Shown here: positions 1 through 8,884 of the stretch, piece after piece | Numbering within the stretch: the stretch's first letter is position 1 | Layout of the letters: each line of letters begins with the position of its first letter | Assembly: GCA_963763215.1 (NCBI GenBank) | Contig: CAVXNX010000009.1 | Span: 62,001 to 126,000, forward strand | From: DASQZK01 sp963763215 | Lineage (GTDB): Bacteria > Bacteroidota > Bacteroidia > Bacteroidales > GCA-2748055 | Direction of reading: 5' to 3' | Length of the DNA: 64,000 nt | Notes under the pieces: generated by a model | Seen by the model: only the letters and a program-made list of their open reading frames with translations | What the model was told of the DNA's origin: nothing | The model's database searches: none | Position numbers and translations under genes: made by a program

Positions 1-170
1 AGATACGGGGCTTAAAAGAAATGTTTATTTGTGGTGGGAAAAACGATCTTTGATCCGCCTTCCCGGCATCTCCGGACGACTTTTATCCGGTTTTTTAAGA
101 CACGCACTCCCTGACGTCTCATAAGTTCCCTTGTGGTTGTTGAGCATCGTCACAACACCCCTTCTACCTG

Positions 171-764
171 TCAGTCACTTTGCCGGTTCATATCTTTTTG
201 GACATTCTCAGCCGTTGTCAGGTGTTTTTCCAGAACAGGAAGGGTAGTGTCGATCCAGTTATCAAGCTTGCCATCGGGAACTTTCTTTTCCGCTTCCTTA
301 AAAGCGGCAATGTCACTCTGGTGGTTTTTGACCACGATATTGACAAATGCCCTGCTGAATTCATTGCTTGGTTTCAACCTGAGTTCGTCCAGCGTTTTTT
401 GCTGATCTTTGGTCAGTTTCGGCTGAACATCGATATTCATATCTTTGGCAATGGATTCAAGTTTCATATCCGCATTGGAGTGATTCTTGGCGAGCATCAT
501 CCCCAAATCTTTGACTTCCTTGGAATTACCTCTCTTCACAGCCATCTGTCCGAGTTCTTTTTCCATCACACCACCATTCAGTGCTGTTTTAACGAAATTA
601 TCCGTCTTGCTCTGGTTCCAATGCGAACCATTATCACTCATGGTTTTCTTGTTCGTGGTCTGATTCTGCATTTTTCCGTTCATGTCATCCCGTTTAGTAT
701 TCTGGGAAAAACCTGTCATACACATTCCCAGGATAACCATCATCAAACTCAACTTTTTCATCAT
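171..764 (-). CDS. DUF4142 family secreted protein
   Basis: The 197-residue product starts with a clear signal peptide (MMKKLSLMMVILGMCMTGFS then Q) and carries a helical DUF4142 domain from about residue 55. Typical features are the FVKTALNGGVMEKELGQMA stretch and the later AKNHSNADMKLESIAKDMN helix. DUF4142 proteins are ferritin-like four-helix bundles of the periplasm or outer surface; their biochemical role is not established. The Asn/Gln/Lys-rich linker before the domain is low complexity. It stands alone, with about 460 bases upstream free of any recognisable gene. The family call is confident; function is unknown. Confidence 0.85.
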   Translation of the reverse strand: MMKKLSLMMVILGMCMTGFSQNTKRDDMNGKMQNQTTNKKTMSDNGSHWNQSKTDNFVKTALNGGVMEKELGQMAVKRGNSKEVKDLGMMLAKNHSNADMKLESIAKDMNIDVQPKLTKDQQKTLDELRLKPSNEFSRAFVNIVVKNHQSDIAAFKEAEKKVPDGKLDNWIDTTLPVLEKHLTTAENVQKDMNRQSD

Positions 765-1230
765 CGTATTTTTAAAAATCAGTCAAACTGGTATTCAGAA
801 TTCTCACATTCTTTGGATTATCAAGGCATCAGGAAGATCTCCGGGCGTTGTGTCCGCAAACGTTATCCGCGTCCACCGTCTTAATTGTGGCTCCCGGATG
901 CCAGATTCAGAGTTTCAAAGAACCATTCTCCGCGCTGCCGGTCAATATAACAGCGCCACATGCCCGATACACGGAAAATACTATGCCACAAAACCGGAAT
1001 ACCAGGTTTGATTTTCCTCTGAAAGCCCTTTGCCCATAGGTGATGCCGCCACCTTTGAAGTCCTTTTCCCTGAGTTTCCGGGACCAGTCTTCTCGTGGTG
1101 AAATTCTTTCACATCTGTGTAAATAAGTCCCACGGATTTTGAGCCTGTCAACCACCGGGTCAATTTGCCGGACTTTTTCAAACTTATTCACCCCAACATT
1201 GTTTCATTGCAAAACACCAAAAATCAGAAA
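765..1230. other. intergenic stretch without a recognisable gene
   Basis: About 466 bases separate the divergent DUF4142 gene and the acidic protein gene. Open frames of 60-95 codons exist on both strands (for example 907-1191 on the minus strand), but their translations are rich in Arg, Ser and Cys and match no family I know. The segment must hold the promoters of both neighbours; I cannot pick them out with confidence. Confidence 0.4.
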
Positions 1231-1569
1231 ATGAAAAATACAAAAAAGAAGACCATAAGCAGGAAGGGAGACACGGAATACCTTCCGGGATACCCTGAAC
1301 AGCCTCAAAATGAGGATATATATAATCAGGAAGAAGAGGAACGTGAAGTCAGTCCCGAGAACCCTGAAAAACTCAAGAAAAAGAGCGGGAAATACCGGAA
1401 ATTCAATGAGAAGGATTTTGACGACGTGGAAACCGGCAGTGATCTCGATGTTCCCGGTTCACAGGAAGATGAGGATGAAGATGGTTACGGTTTGGATGAT
1501 GAGGAAAATGATTATTACAGCCTGGGCGGGGAAAATCATGAGGACCTCGAAGACGACTGGGGCGACTGA
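1231..1569 (+). CDS. small highly acidic protein of unknown function
   Basis: The 112-residue product begins MKNTKKKTISRK and becomes extremely acidic in its C-terminal half, with runs such as SQEDEDEDGYGLDDEENDYY and a final EDLEDDWGD. I chose the ATG at 1231 over an upstream in-frame ATG at 1165 because the upstream extension is unlike the rest and the Lys-rich start is typical. There is no signal peptide or membrane segment. The N-terminal basic and C-terminal acidic halves suggest a disordered cytoplasmic protein. Short acidic proteins of this sort are common in Bacteroidota and have no assigned role. A strong hairpin follows it. Confidence 0.6.
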   Translation: MKNTKKKTISRKGDTEYLPGYPEQPQNEDIYNQEEEEREVSPENPEKLKKKSGKYRKFNEKDFDDVETGSDLDVPGSQEDEDEDGYGLDDEENDYYSLGGENHEDLEDDWGD

Positions 1570-1655
1570 GGGAAGGCCACCGGCTGCATCTGAACCCTGA
1601 GTTGGAAAATTCATTTCTTACAGGTAAAAATTCTCTGAACACCAATACCTTCCTT

Positions 1656-1680
1656 CCCCGGCGTTTCATTTGCGCCGGGG
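1656..1680 (+). terminator. GC-rich hairpin, possible terminator
   Basis: CCCCGGCG and CGCCGGGG form a perfect 8-bp stem with a 9-base loop, 87 bases after the acidic-protein stop. The following sequence (cggggtttcatt) has only a weak T tract, so termination efficiency is uncertain. Confidence 0.5.
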
Positions 1681-1707
1681 CGGGGTTTCATTAAAACCAC
1701 TAAAACC

Positions 1708-2220
1708 ATGACGAAGAAAACCACTGACCACGATTTCAAACCGATGGTCATGACCAAAGTGCTGATTGCCCTCGATTACGATCCCACAGCACAAAAAGTC
1801 GCCGAAACGGGTTACGCCCTGGCCCGTTCGATGCATGCCGAGGTGACACTGCTGCATGTCGTGGCCGATGCCATTTACTACACGTCGAGGGATTATTCCC
1901 CGGTGATGGGTTTTACCGGCTTCAGTGATATCGGTACGATGCCATACCTGAACCTCGATGCCCTCATGGAAGCGGCTGAACGGTTCCTGGATGGGACCAA
2001 AAAACATCTGGGCGACTCCACCATTCAAACACGGGTCGGTGAAGGCGACGATGCGTCGGTCATCCTCGATGTGGCCAAAGAAATACATGCCGACCTGATC
2101 ATCATGGGGTCCCACAGTCATCGTTGGCTTGAGAAAATCCTTATCGGAAGCGTCACCGAAGAAGTCCTGGAAAAAACCACCATTCCTTTGTTCATCATCC
2201 CGACACAGGCGAAAAAATGA
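1708..2220 (+). CDS. universal stress protein, UspA family
   Basis: The 170-residue product has a single Usp domain starting near residue 15 (MTKVLIALDYD) and ending with the nucleotide-loop region IIMGSHSHRWLEKILIGSV. In ATP-binding Usp proteins this loop reads G-x2-G-x9-G-S/T. Here the second Gly is Ser, while the final GS is kept, so ATP binding is possible but not certain. The length is usual for a one-domain Usp with a 30-residue insertion (Y-T-S-R-D-Y and after). Residues 1-14 may be dispensable since ATGs at codons 13 and 15 are also usable starts. Role by family: stress survival, cytoplasmic. Confidence 0.9.
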   Translation: MTKKTTDHDFKPMVMTKVLIALDYDPTAQKVAETGYALARSMHAEVTLLHVVADAIYYTSRDYSPVMGFTGFSDIGTMPYLNLDALMEAAERFLDGTKKHLGDSTIQTRVGEGDDASVILDVAKEIHADLIIMGSHSHRWLEKILIGSVTEEVLEKTTIPLFIIPTQAKK

Positions 2221-2338
2221 CGGGTATCAAACCTACCGCCCAGGCGTTGATGATGTGCACATCAGGATTAAGGTTCCGTTAACATGCCGGACAGCTTCCC
2301 TGATCAACCCTTGTCCATGAACTTAACTCTTCTTACCC

Positions 2339-2756
2339 ATGAGAAATATCCATTTGACGTTCGTTCTTCTCATTTTCCTGGCCTTTTCATGCCAGCCTTC
2401 GACCACCATTGTCGGGACAATGGATTATCCCAGGGCCATCGTTGGGCACTGGCAGGGAATGGTCGGGGATTACTACAAGGAAAACATCACCTTCAACAGC
2501 GATCATACCTTTAAAACCAAGCTCCAGTCCGGCGGATTCATCGGAAATACGCTCTCCCAGGGCGTATACGGGATGGCATGCCGGGACATGGAAGATCGCC
2601 GACAGCACGCTGACCCTCGACATTTCGCAGTCAAAGAACGAACGGCTTTTCAACAAGTCCGGCACCTATACCATTGTCTCCTTCACGGAAAGCGAATTCA
2701 GGTTGAAGGATGATCAGGGCGAAACATCCACGTTCGTCAGGTTTCATGGCCTGTAA
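2339..2756 (+). CDS. lipocalin-like lipoprotein, frame broken near 2575
   Basis: The N-terminal frame gives a lipoprotein signal (MRNIHLTFVLLIFLAFSC, lipobox Cys at residue 18) followed by IVGHWQGMVGDYYKENITFN and FNSDHTFKTK, the pattern of small lipocalin/META-like domains (G-x-W opening strand). After GVYG near 2575 the protein continues one frame over as GTWKIADSTLTLDISQ through SEFRLKDDQGETSTF to the stop at 2756. The joined product is about 138 residues. The clean continuation suggests a one-base error rather than a dead gene. Likely anchored in the outer or inner membrane; ligand unknown. Confidence 0.65.
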
Positions 2757-2943
2757 AAGGGCAGGGGGCATTCGCGAATGCTTCTTTTCCGTTTCGCCTG
2801 TCGCTGCGCGCTCCTCCTTCGCTGATTTCCGGCGCGGGCGCCGGTTCAGGGCAAAACATATGAACAGCCGATTGTTGAAAAATAATTGATATACAGTTGT
2901 TTGATATGAGTCGAAATGGTGAACTTTGTTAAAAATCACGGTC

Positions 2944-3453
2944 ATGATCGGTCATCTGGATAAATCACCCCAACTGGAGATTTTCAGGATCCCGCTGCGG
3001 AATCAGATTCCTGAAGATCATGAGCTCGTCCGACTGTCGCGGAATATCAACTGGGATAAAATGACCGGAGCCCTCAGCATCCATTATTCACCCGACAAGG
3101 GCCGGCGGGCCATACCGGTGAGGAAAATGGCCGCCATGGTTTTGCTGAAGCATCTCTATGGCGGAACGGATGAAGGGATTCTTTTAAAGTGGCTTGAAGA
3201 CCCTGCTTTTCAGTATTTTAGCGGGGAAGTCTACCGCCAGCAGGAAATGCCGTTCAGCAGGTCCGAACTGGTGAAATTCCGCCACAGGATCGGGAGGCAG
3301 GGTATGGAAGTCATCTTTTCCATTGAGGTTCTCCTGTTGATCGATGATCTGATGAACCGGCGCGAAAATCCCGTTGAACCTGCCCATCAGCAATGGCAGC
3401 TCGTCCGGTTTTTCAGGCATTTGTTTTCCGGCAAGGATCCGGTGTCTAATTGA
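2944..3453 (+). pseudogene. IS5-family transposase N-terminal fragment (DUF772 region only)
   Basis: About 169 residues match the N-terminal DNA-binding part of IS5-type transposases: a start of HLDKSPQLEIFRIPLRNQI, then HELVRLSRNINWD, the GRRAIPVRKMAAMVLLKHLY helix, and FSRSELVKFRHRIG. Full-length enzymes are 320-450 residues with a DDE nuclease domain; none of that domain is present. The frame ends 8 bases inside the 3' end of the convergent glycosyltransferase gene. It therefore looks like an insertion-sequence relic or a domesticated DNA-binding module. I see no terminal inverted repeats around it. Confidence 0.8.
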
Positions 3454-4294
3454 TATCCCGACTGCCCGAAACGAGGAGTTCTTCACTATCCGGAATTTCC
3501 CTGGAAACCTTCGGCTTCGTCCTCATGATCACCGTTTTACGCAATTCGGGAATATTTCTCAGCGGTTTCTTTCCCCGGCGCATGGTTTTTCGTTTCTCAC
3601 TGAATATCAGAAAAATAAATTTAGTATTGCCAATGAGATAACGGCGCCAAAGGCGGCGGGGTTCTTTCAGCAACCGGTACAGCCATTCAAGTCCGAGGGT
3701 GATCATAAAACCGGGTGCACGGCTGACGGTTCCGGCATAAAAGTTAAAAACAGCTCCAATGCAGCAGATGTGCCCGGTCTCTAATTCTTCATAATGCTGA
3801 AACGCCCATTTTTCCTGTTTTGGTGCTGTCATACCGATGAAAAGAACATCGGGCTTGCACGAATTGATCTGGTTGAGCATTTCTTCATTTTCCCGTTCCG
3901 TAAACTTATCGGTGAAGGAAGGGGGAAATGAATTGACGGTGACATGCGGGTAGCTGTCCTTCACCTTCTCATGAATGCGTTCGAGGGTCAGCTCGTCACA
4001 ACCCAGGAAGAAACACGTTCCTTTTTTTTCGTTCAGACGTTTCATCTCATAGTCGAAGAGGTCGGCGCCGGCGATCTTTCGAAGGCGCAATCCCCTCAGG
4101 AACCGGAGGGCATAAACAATGCTGATCCCGTCGGGAAGCAGAACATCGGAGTTCCGGAGTGCAAGGGCAAATTCCCTGTCCTTCTGGGCCATGTTATACG
4201 AATGGGCGTTGATGGTATTGATCAACAATTTTTTATCGGGCAATGACCACAGGGAAGAACAGAATGGGGTGGAAGCGGACAGTAAATATTTCAT
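3446..4294 (-). CDS. WecG/TagA/CpsF-family glycosyltransferase
   Basis: The 282-residue product has the family signatures: INTINAHSYNMAQKD, LLPDGISIVYALRF with the catalytic-site Asp, FFLGC, GMTAPKQEKWAF, and RAPGFMITLGLEWLYRLLKE. Members (GT26) transfer a sugar, often ManNAc(A) or a related sugar, onto a lipid-linked intermediate in enterobacterial antigen, teichoic acid or exopolysaccharide synthesis. The enzyme acts at the cytoplasmic face of the membrane. A C-terminal tail of roughly 45 residues rich in Arg/Lys extends beyond the core. It lies 42 bases downstream of a GT4 gene on the same strand, so the two probably form one transcript. Confidence 0.9.
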   Translation of the reverse strand: MKYLLSASTPFCSSLWSLPDKKLLINTINAHSYNMAQKDREFALALRNSDVLLPDGISIVYALRFLRGLRLRKIAGADLFDYEMKRLNEKKGTCFFLGCDELTLERIHEKVKDSYPHVTVNSFPPSFTDKFTERENEEMLNQINSCKPDVLFIGMTAPKQEKWAFQHYEELETGHICCIGAVFNFYAGTVSRAPGFMITLGLEWLYRLLKEPRRLWRRYLIGNTKFIFLIFSEKRKTMRRGKKPLRNIPELRKTVIMRTKPKVSREIPDSEELLVSGSRDIN

Positions 4295-4336
4295 TTTGGT
4301 GCGTTTAGTCTGGTTTGAAATGGCATCCCGATGCCT

Positions 4337-5535
4337 TTATGTAAAGGGATCCGGCATCAGGGTGTTTTCATTCAGCGATAACTGGGTTGAAATGGTTTCC
4401 GAAAAAATTTTCACCATATTATTAACATTGCTTTTATCACGGATGATCTGGCGCGCGTTTTCAGAAAATGTCCTGATATTTTCAGGGCTTTCATTGATCC
4501 TCCGTTCCATGGCAGCTGCCAGGCTGCCGGCATCGTCAGCGTCGAAACGGTAACCCGATACCTTTTCAATGACCAGATCATCTTCGGTTCCGTCGGCTTT
4601 CGCCACGATGCAGGTTTTTCCCCAGAACATGGCCTGGTTAAGGGCCAGTCCGCCGGTTCCCGGAAGAACGAAGCAGTCGCATGCGGCAAAATACGGATCC
4701 ACTCCGTCGATGATCCGGCCGAGAAAAAGAATGTTGGGGTCGTTCAGGCTCCCGAGTCTTTTCCTCCACCATCGGCCGGAGCGGACCATCGCCGATGATG
4801 ATGAGTTTGATCCGGTCATATTTTTTACGCAATGCAGAAAATGCTTCCAGTAAAAGGTCCACCTTTTTCTCCGGGATCAGTCCGCCGACATACAGAAACG
4901 TCACAAAGGATTCCAGTTCGAGTTCATGTGTGATCTCAACCGATTTCCTGAGAATAGCGGGGCTGTTGGCGACAAGGTCATCCGTCTCGATGCCGTTGTA
5001 ACACGTCCGAATGTCTGCCGGGTCTATTCCCATACCTTCCACATAGTTTGTCGCCGTCGTGCTGTAGGTCAGGTGGAAATCGGCCCGTTTAAAAAATGCA
5101 GAGACCAGCTTGTTTTTCAGGACGAGCAGCGTACCGCTTGGCCCTTCCGGGCTCCCAGCCGCATGTCCAGAAAACCAGCTTTTTATGATGCTGTCTGACC
5201 CATTTTGAAATCCTTCGCAACGAGATATCGCCCCCGATCCCCTGCATAATCACAAGATCGGGATCATAGCTTTTCATGGTCCTGAACATGCCGTCATTGA
5301 CGACCATGTTCAGGCGAAGAACGTTAATGGTCCGGGCAGGGAAGCCACGCTCGGGGAAAGGGGTTTCTCCTTTAAAAGACGGCCGGCCGTCCTCTTTCGA
5401 TTTTGTTCCGTGAAATACCATCAGTTCTGCTCTGTCCTCCAGCATTTTCGAAAGCTTATCATAAAACGTGATCCTGTAAGGCTGAAGCATAGGGGTTATC
5501 AGGAGAATCTTTTTTTTGGTGATGTCTTTTCTCAT
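4337..5535 (-). CDS. GT4-family glycosyltransferase, two frame breaks
   Basis: Three consecutive frames join into one glycosyltransferase of about 399 residues. It starts MRKDITKKKILLITPMLQP (ATG at 5535), runs to FWTCGWEPGRAK, shifts near 5135 to GTLLVLKNKLVSAFF and TCYNGIETDD, then LYVGGLIPEKKVDLLLEAF and KLIIIGDGPLR. It shifts again near 4750 to PNILFLGRIIDGVDPYF and FVLPGTGGLALNQAM (usually E-x7-E in GT4; here the first acidic position is not obvious). Fold GT-B, retaining glycosyl transfer from a nucleotide sugar. It is upstream of the WecG-type gene in a polysaccharide cluster. Donor and acceptor cannot be read from sequence. Confidence 0.8.
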
Positions 5536-5889
5536 AAAACGGTTCTTATCAATTCGGCAGAACATCTTTCGTTGCATCGTCCATCAAGCGATACAAGTTT
5601 TCCGTGAAGATGAAGTGATTTCATTTCATACGCCGGAATACCCCGGCTTTCTTTTTTTCAGGATGCACTTACGAGAGAAATTTTTGATATTTTTTACGCA
5701 AAAAAGGAAGAAAGGTTTTCGTTTTCGTTTTAAACTTTCTCATTTTCAGTACTTTCAGCAAATATACAAAAAGTTCGCTTAATCAAATCAAATTTTAGAT
5801 TGTGAAAATGTTAAGTTTATGCCTGAGGATGAAAAGTCTTATAAACAACTTTTGAACAAGGATGTTCCCCTGTAAACAAACCGGCAGTC
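5536..5889. other. divergent promoter region
   Basis: About 354 bases separate the divergent glycosyltransferase and guanylate-kinase-like genes. It is AT-rich toward 5690-5860 (runs of T and A), as expected for two promoters. I find no hairpin, RNA gene or convincing coding frame. Confidence 0.4.
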
Positions 5890-6660
5890 ATGACAAATCA
5901 GAAAAAGCACCGTTTGGTCATCTTATCGGGGCCCTCGTGCGCGGGGAAGAGTCCGTTGGCTAAAGCCCTGAAATTAGTTTTACCCTTCTTTGGCCGGGAT
6001 CGCTTCAGCCTCTCGTTCTTTATAACAGCCGGTCACCGCGCCCTGGGGAAACCGACGGCGTCGATTATGCCTTCCGCCGGCGGGAGGAGATTGAATCATT
6101 CCGCGTCAGATGACCGGTATGTCGTCATGGATGTCCGTGGTGACCTTCAGGCGCTTGACTTGCCAGAACTGGCGGCCACACTTGAGCGCGGCGATGTGTT
6201 CTTTGAAGGAAATCCCGTTGTCGGGCGGCTTTTGCAAACGCATCCGGCCCTGGAAGAAATGGAACGGCTGAGTCTCTTTATGTCGCCGCTGTCGCGGGAA
6301 GAGATCGTCTTTCTCAAAGGGGTCCGGCCGGCCGTGTCCCTGCCCTCGCTGGTCACCGATATCATGAGAAGAAGGTTACTGCGTCGCACCCGTAAACAAA
6401 AAGGGGAATTGTCAGCGGCCGACCTTGAAAACATTGAACGGAGGGCGTCCAGTGCTTATCGCGAGATGCTGGATGCGCACTATTTCCGGTACGTGATTCC
6501 CAACCATGACGGCGAGGATAGTGAGAACTGGGATGCGTTCTACTTTCCGCTCGGTGATGCCCGAAAGTCCCTGCTGGCTTTCGTTTCCGCCCTGAAGGGA
6601 AAAACATCGGATGTGCTGGAGGTATGGGATGCGGACCTGCTCCCCCGGCAGGATGATTAA
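5890..6660 (+). CDS. guanylate-kinase-like P-loop protein with compensated frameshifts
   Basis: The reading frame opens with LVILSGPSCAGKSPLAKAL, a guanylate-kinase-type P-loop. Residues about 43-75 as translated make no sense. One frame over, the same bases give LYNSRSPRPGETDGVDYAF, the GMP-binding segment of guanylate kinases (S-R-x-P-R-x-G-E-x-D-G-x-D-Y). The original frame resumes near 6108 with YVVMDVRGDLQAL and RGDVFFEGNPVVG. So two opposite one-base errors, near 6018 and 6108, cancel. At about 256 residues it is longer than Gmk (about 200), with a C-terminal addition ending VLEVWDADLLPRQDD. It may be a Gmk paralogue acting on another nucleotide or metabolite. Confidence 0.7.
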   Translation: MTNQKKHRLVILSGPSCAGKSPLAKALKLVLPFFGRDRFSLSFFITAGHRALGKPTASIMPSAGGRRLNHSASDDRYVVMDVRGDLQALDLPELAATLERGDVFFEGNPVVGRLLQTHPALEEMERLSLFMSPLSREEIVFLKGVRPAVSLPSLVTDIMRRRLLRRTRKQKGELSAADLENIERRASSAYREMLDAHYFRYVIPNHDGEDSENWDAFYFPLGDARKSLLAFVSALKGKTSDVLEVWDADLLPRQDD

Positions 6661-7457
6661 GGCATGATTTTCTGAATTTTCCCGGAAGAATGCAGGAACA
6701 TACGAAAATATTTAAAGATATAACCGATAGATATCTGTAACCGGTTATAGGTTTCGGTCCGGTCCCTTTCCTGAACCCACTGGTGCTGAGGTTTGAGATG
6801 ATAATTCAGCTCCTGGTAATGCCAGGTAAAGCTGAAGAGGAAAGAGGCATTTTCATTCAGGATCTTTTCAACGCCGATCCCGAGCGTCACATGGGCACCG
6901 CCTTTTCCCGTATAGGAGTAATCCCAGGCCTTCTCGCGCTTTTCGGCCGGGAGGGTATAGCCGGTTTTGGCGATCAGGACCGGGGAGACAACACCATCGG
7001 TCATACGCATGCGGACGAAAACCGACCACGGTATTTCCAGCCATTCGTAAAATTCAAAACCCATGGAGGTCCCGACCGATATCCCGTCTTTCAGCCGGTA
7101 ACTGTAGCCAAGGCTGATAGCGGGGATAATCGGTTTTCCCACCAACTCCTGTCCCGAATGCACCAGCAGGGCCCCGTCCAGGCTGAATTCCGACCCGCCT
7201 GGTTAAAGATCAGGGCCTTGTATTCGAAGGGTTTCTCATGGGTCACCGAATCAATGCGCGACCTGTCGAAGACCCAGGTGTCGCCGGCATGGTTCAAAAT
7301 CCGGATCTTATGGCCGGTGGTGTCCTGCAGGATCATGCCCCGGATAACCGTGCCGTCGGAAAGATGCAGTACATCCTCATGTTTTTGGGCGAAAACCGGC
7401 AGGGAACAAAAAATCAGAAAGAGCGACAGGGTATGGGGCGATCAGGAGTTTCTTCAT
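6657..7457 (-). CDS. secreted outer-membrane beta-barrel protein, two frame breaks
   Basis: A start at 7457 gives MKKLLIAPYP; one base over this becomes SLFLIFCSLPVFAQKHEDVL, a normal signal peptide. The mature start reads LHLSDGTVIRGMILQDTTG, a short domain common before barrels in Bacteroidota. A second break near 7190 leads to SLGYSYRLKDGISVGTSMGF, FEFYEWLEIPWSVFVRMRM and a final aromatic ISIGYIF, all in alternating barrel-strand pattern. Stop at 6657 overlaps the convergent kinase-like gene by 4 bases. Porin-like or structural role in the outer membrane is inferred; no specific family is recognised. Confidence 0.6.
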
Positions 7458-7589
7458 CGGGATTCAGTGTGGGATTTCTCTACGGACGGTTCCCGTGGCG
7501 AAAACGTTGCGTTGAAAAAAAATCATTTCCCGACGCATCCATCCGGCATATGCCTTCGCATCTCTTGATAAATCAAAACCACTAAATCG

Positions 7590-8884
7590 ATGAAGAAACT
7601 AAAAAACCTGGCTTTGTGCGGCATCCTGATCCTGACCTTCACCGGGTGCAAGGAGAAAGTCACCGACCGGTACTACGTCAACTCTCCGGTCTATATGGAC
7701 GTCCAGGCTTTCCGGAAATCCGTGAAGGTCACCGGCTCCGAAGACATATCCGTCGCCGGAAAGATCTATTTCAAAGATCATTACATCTTTATCAATGAAT
7801 CTCTCAAGGGAATTCATGTGATTGACAACAGCGATCCCGTCCCAGTCCGGAATTCGTCTCTTTCATCGAAATTCCCGGCAATTCGGATATGGCCATCAAG
7901 GACAGCATTCTCTTCGCCGACAGTTTTGTCGATCTTGTCGCCCTCAACATCAGCGACATTCATAACATCACCGAAGTTGGCAGGGTCGACAGCATCTTTC
8001 CCTATTCCCTGCCTCCCTTGCCGCAGGAAAATAGTCTGCCTTTCGAGAACGTCGACGCCACCAAAGGAATCGTGGTGGGCTGGCAGACGAAAATGGTGGA
8101 GGAAGATGTCCGTCTGGCAAACAACAATCTCATTTTCATGGAACGGGGTGATCTGATGTTTTCAGCTTCAGTGAACAGCAAAGTGAGCTACAGCAGCGGT
8201 GGATCCGGTTCGATGTCGGTGGGAGTGGGCGGTTCCATGGCCAGGTTCACGATTTATGACAACTTCCTTTACACCGTGGACCAGAGTAATCTTAAGGCGT
8301 TTGATATCGATGACCTGTCGAATCCTTTGCTCATTTCAGACCAGTCCATCGGGTGGGGTGTGGAAACGGTCTTTCAGTACCGTAACAAACTGTTTTTCGG
8401 TACGAATACCGGTATGATCATTTTTGATCTGAACAATCCTTCCTCGCCCGGTTTCCTTTCTTCATACAGTCACATGCGAAGTTGCGATCCGGTGGTTGTG
8501 GACGGGGACTATGCCTACGTGACGCTCAGATCGGGAAACCTCTGTGGCGAATCGACCAGCCAGCTCGATGTGATTGACATCTCGACCATTACCTCCCCGC
8601 AATGGAAACAGTCGTATCCGATGCAGGAGCCGTATGGCCTTGGGATCGACCAAAACAAGCTCTTCGTTTGCGATGGTCCTGCCGGGTTGAAGGTTTTCGA
8701 TGCACAGAATCCTCAGAATCTGGAAAAGATCGCCTGGTTTCCCGACGTGAACGCATTCGATGTCATCCCCTATCATGGTGTCCTGATGATGATCGGGAAC
8801 GGCGGCCTTTACCAGTATTCCTACAGCGGCCCGGATCAGATCAGCCTTCTCAGCCAAATACCAATCCACAGCGAAGAGGAATGA
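7590..8884 (+). CDS. LVIVD-repeat beta-propeller lipoprotein, frame broken near 7842
   Basis: The N-terminus is a lipoprotein signal (LCGILILTFTGC, lipobox Cys about residue 20). Repeats of the LVIVD type follow, such as KGIHVIDNSDP, DLVALNISDIHNITEVG, NLKAFDIDDLSNPLLIS, GMIIFDLNNPSSPGFLS, QLDVIDISTITSPQ and GLKVFDAQNPQNLEKI. Six or more repeats point to a surface beta-propeller. Near 7842 one base is missing, after which EFVSFIEIPGNSDMAIKDS continues. A Gly/Ser-rich insert (SSGGSGSMSVGVGG) interrupts the third repeat. It is followed by a strong terminator. Molecular partner unknown. Confidence 0.8.

Noticed and set aside
907..1191. 94-codon minus-strand frame upstream of the acidic protein
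   Set aside because: Basic, Cys/Gly-rich translation without a recognisable domain or ribosome-binding site.
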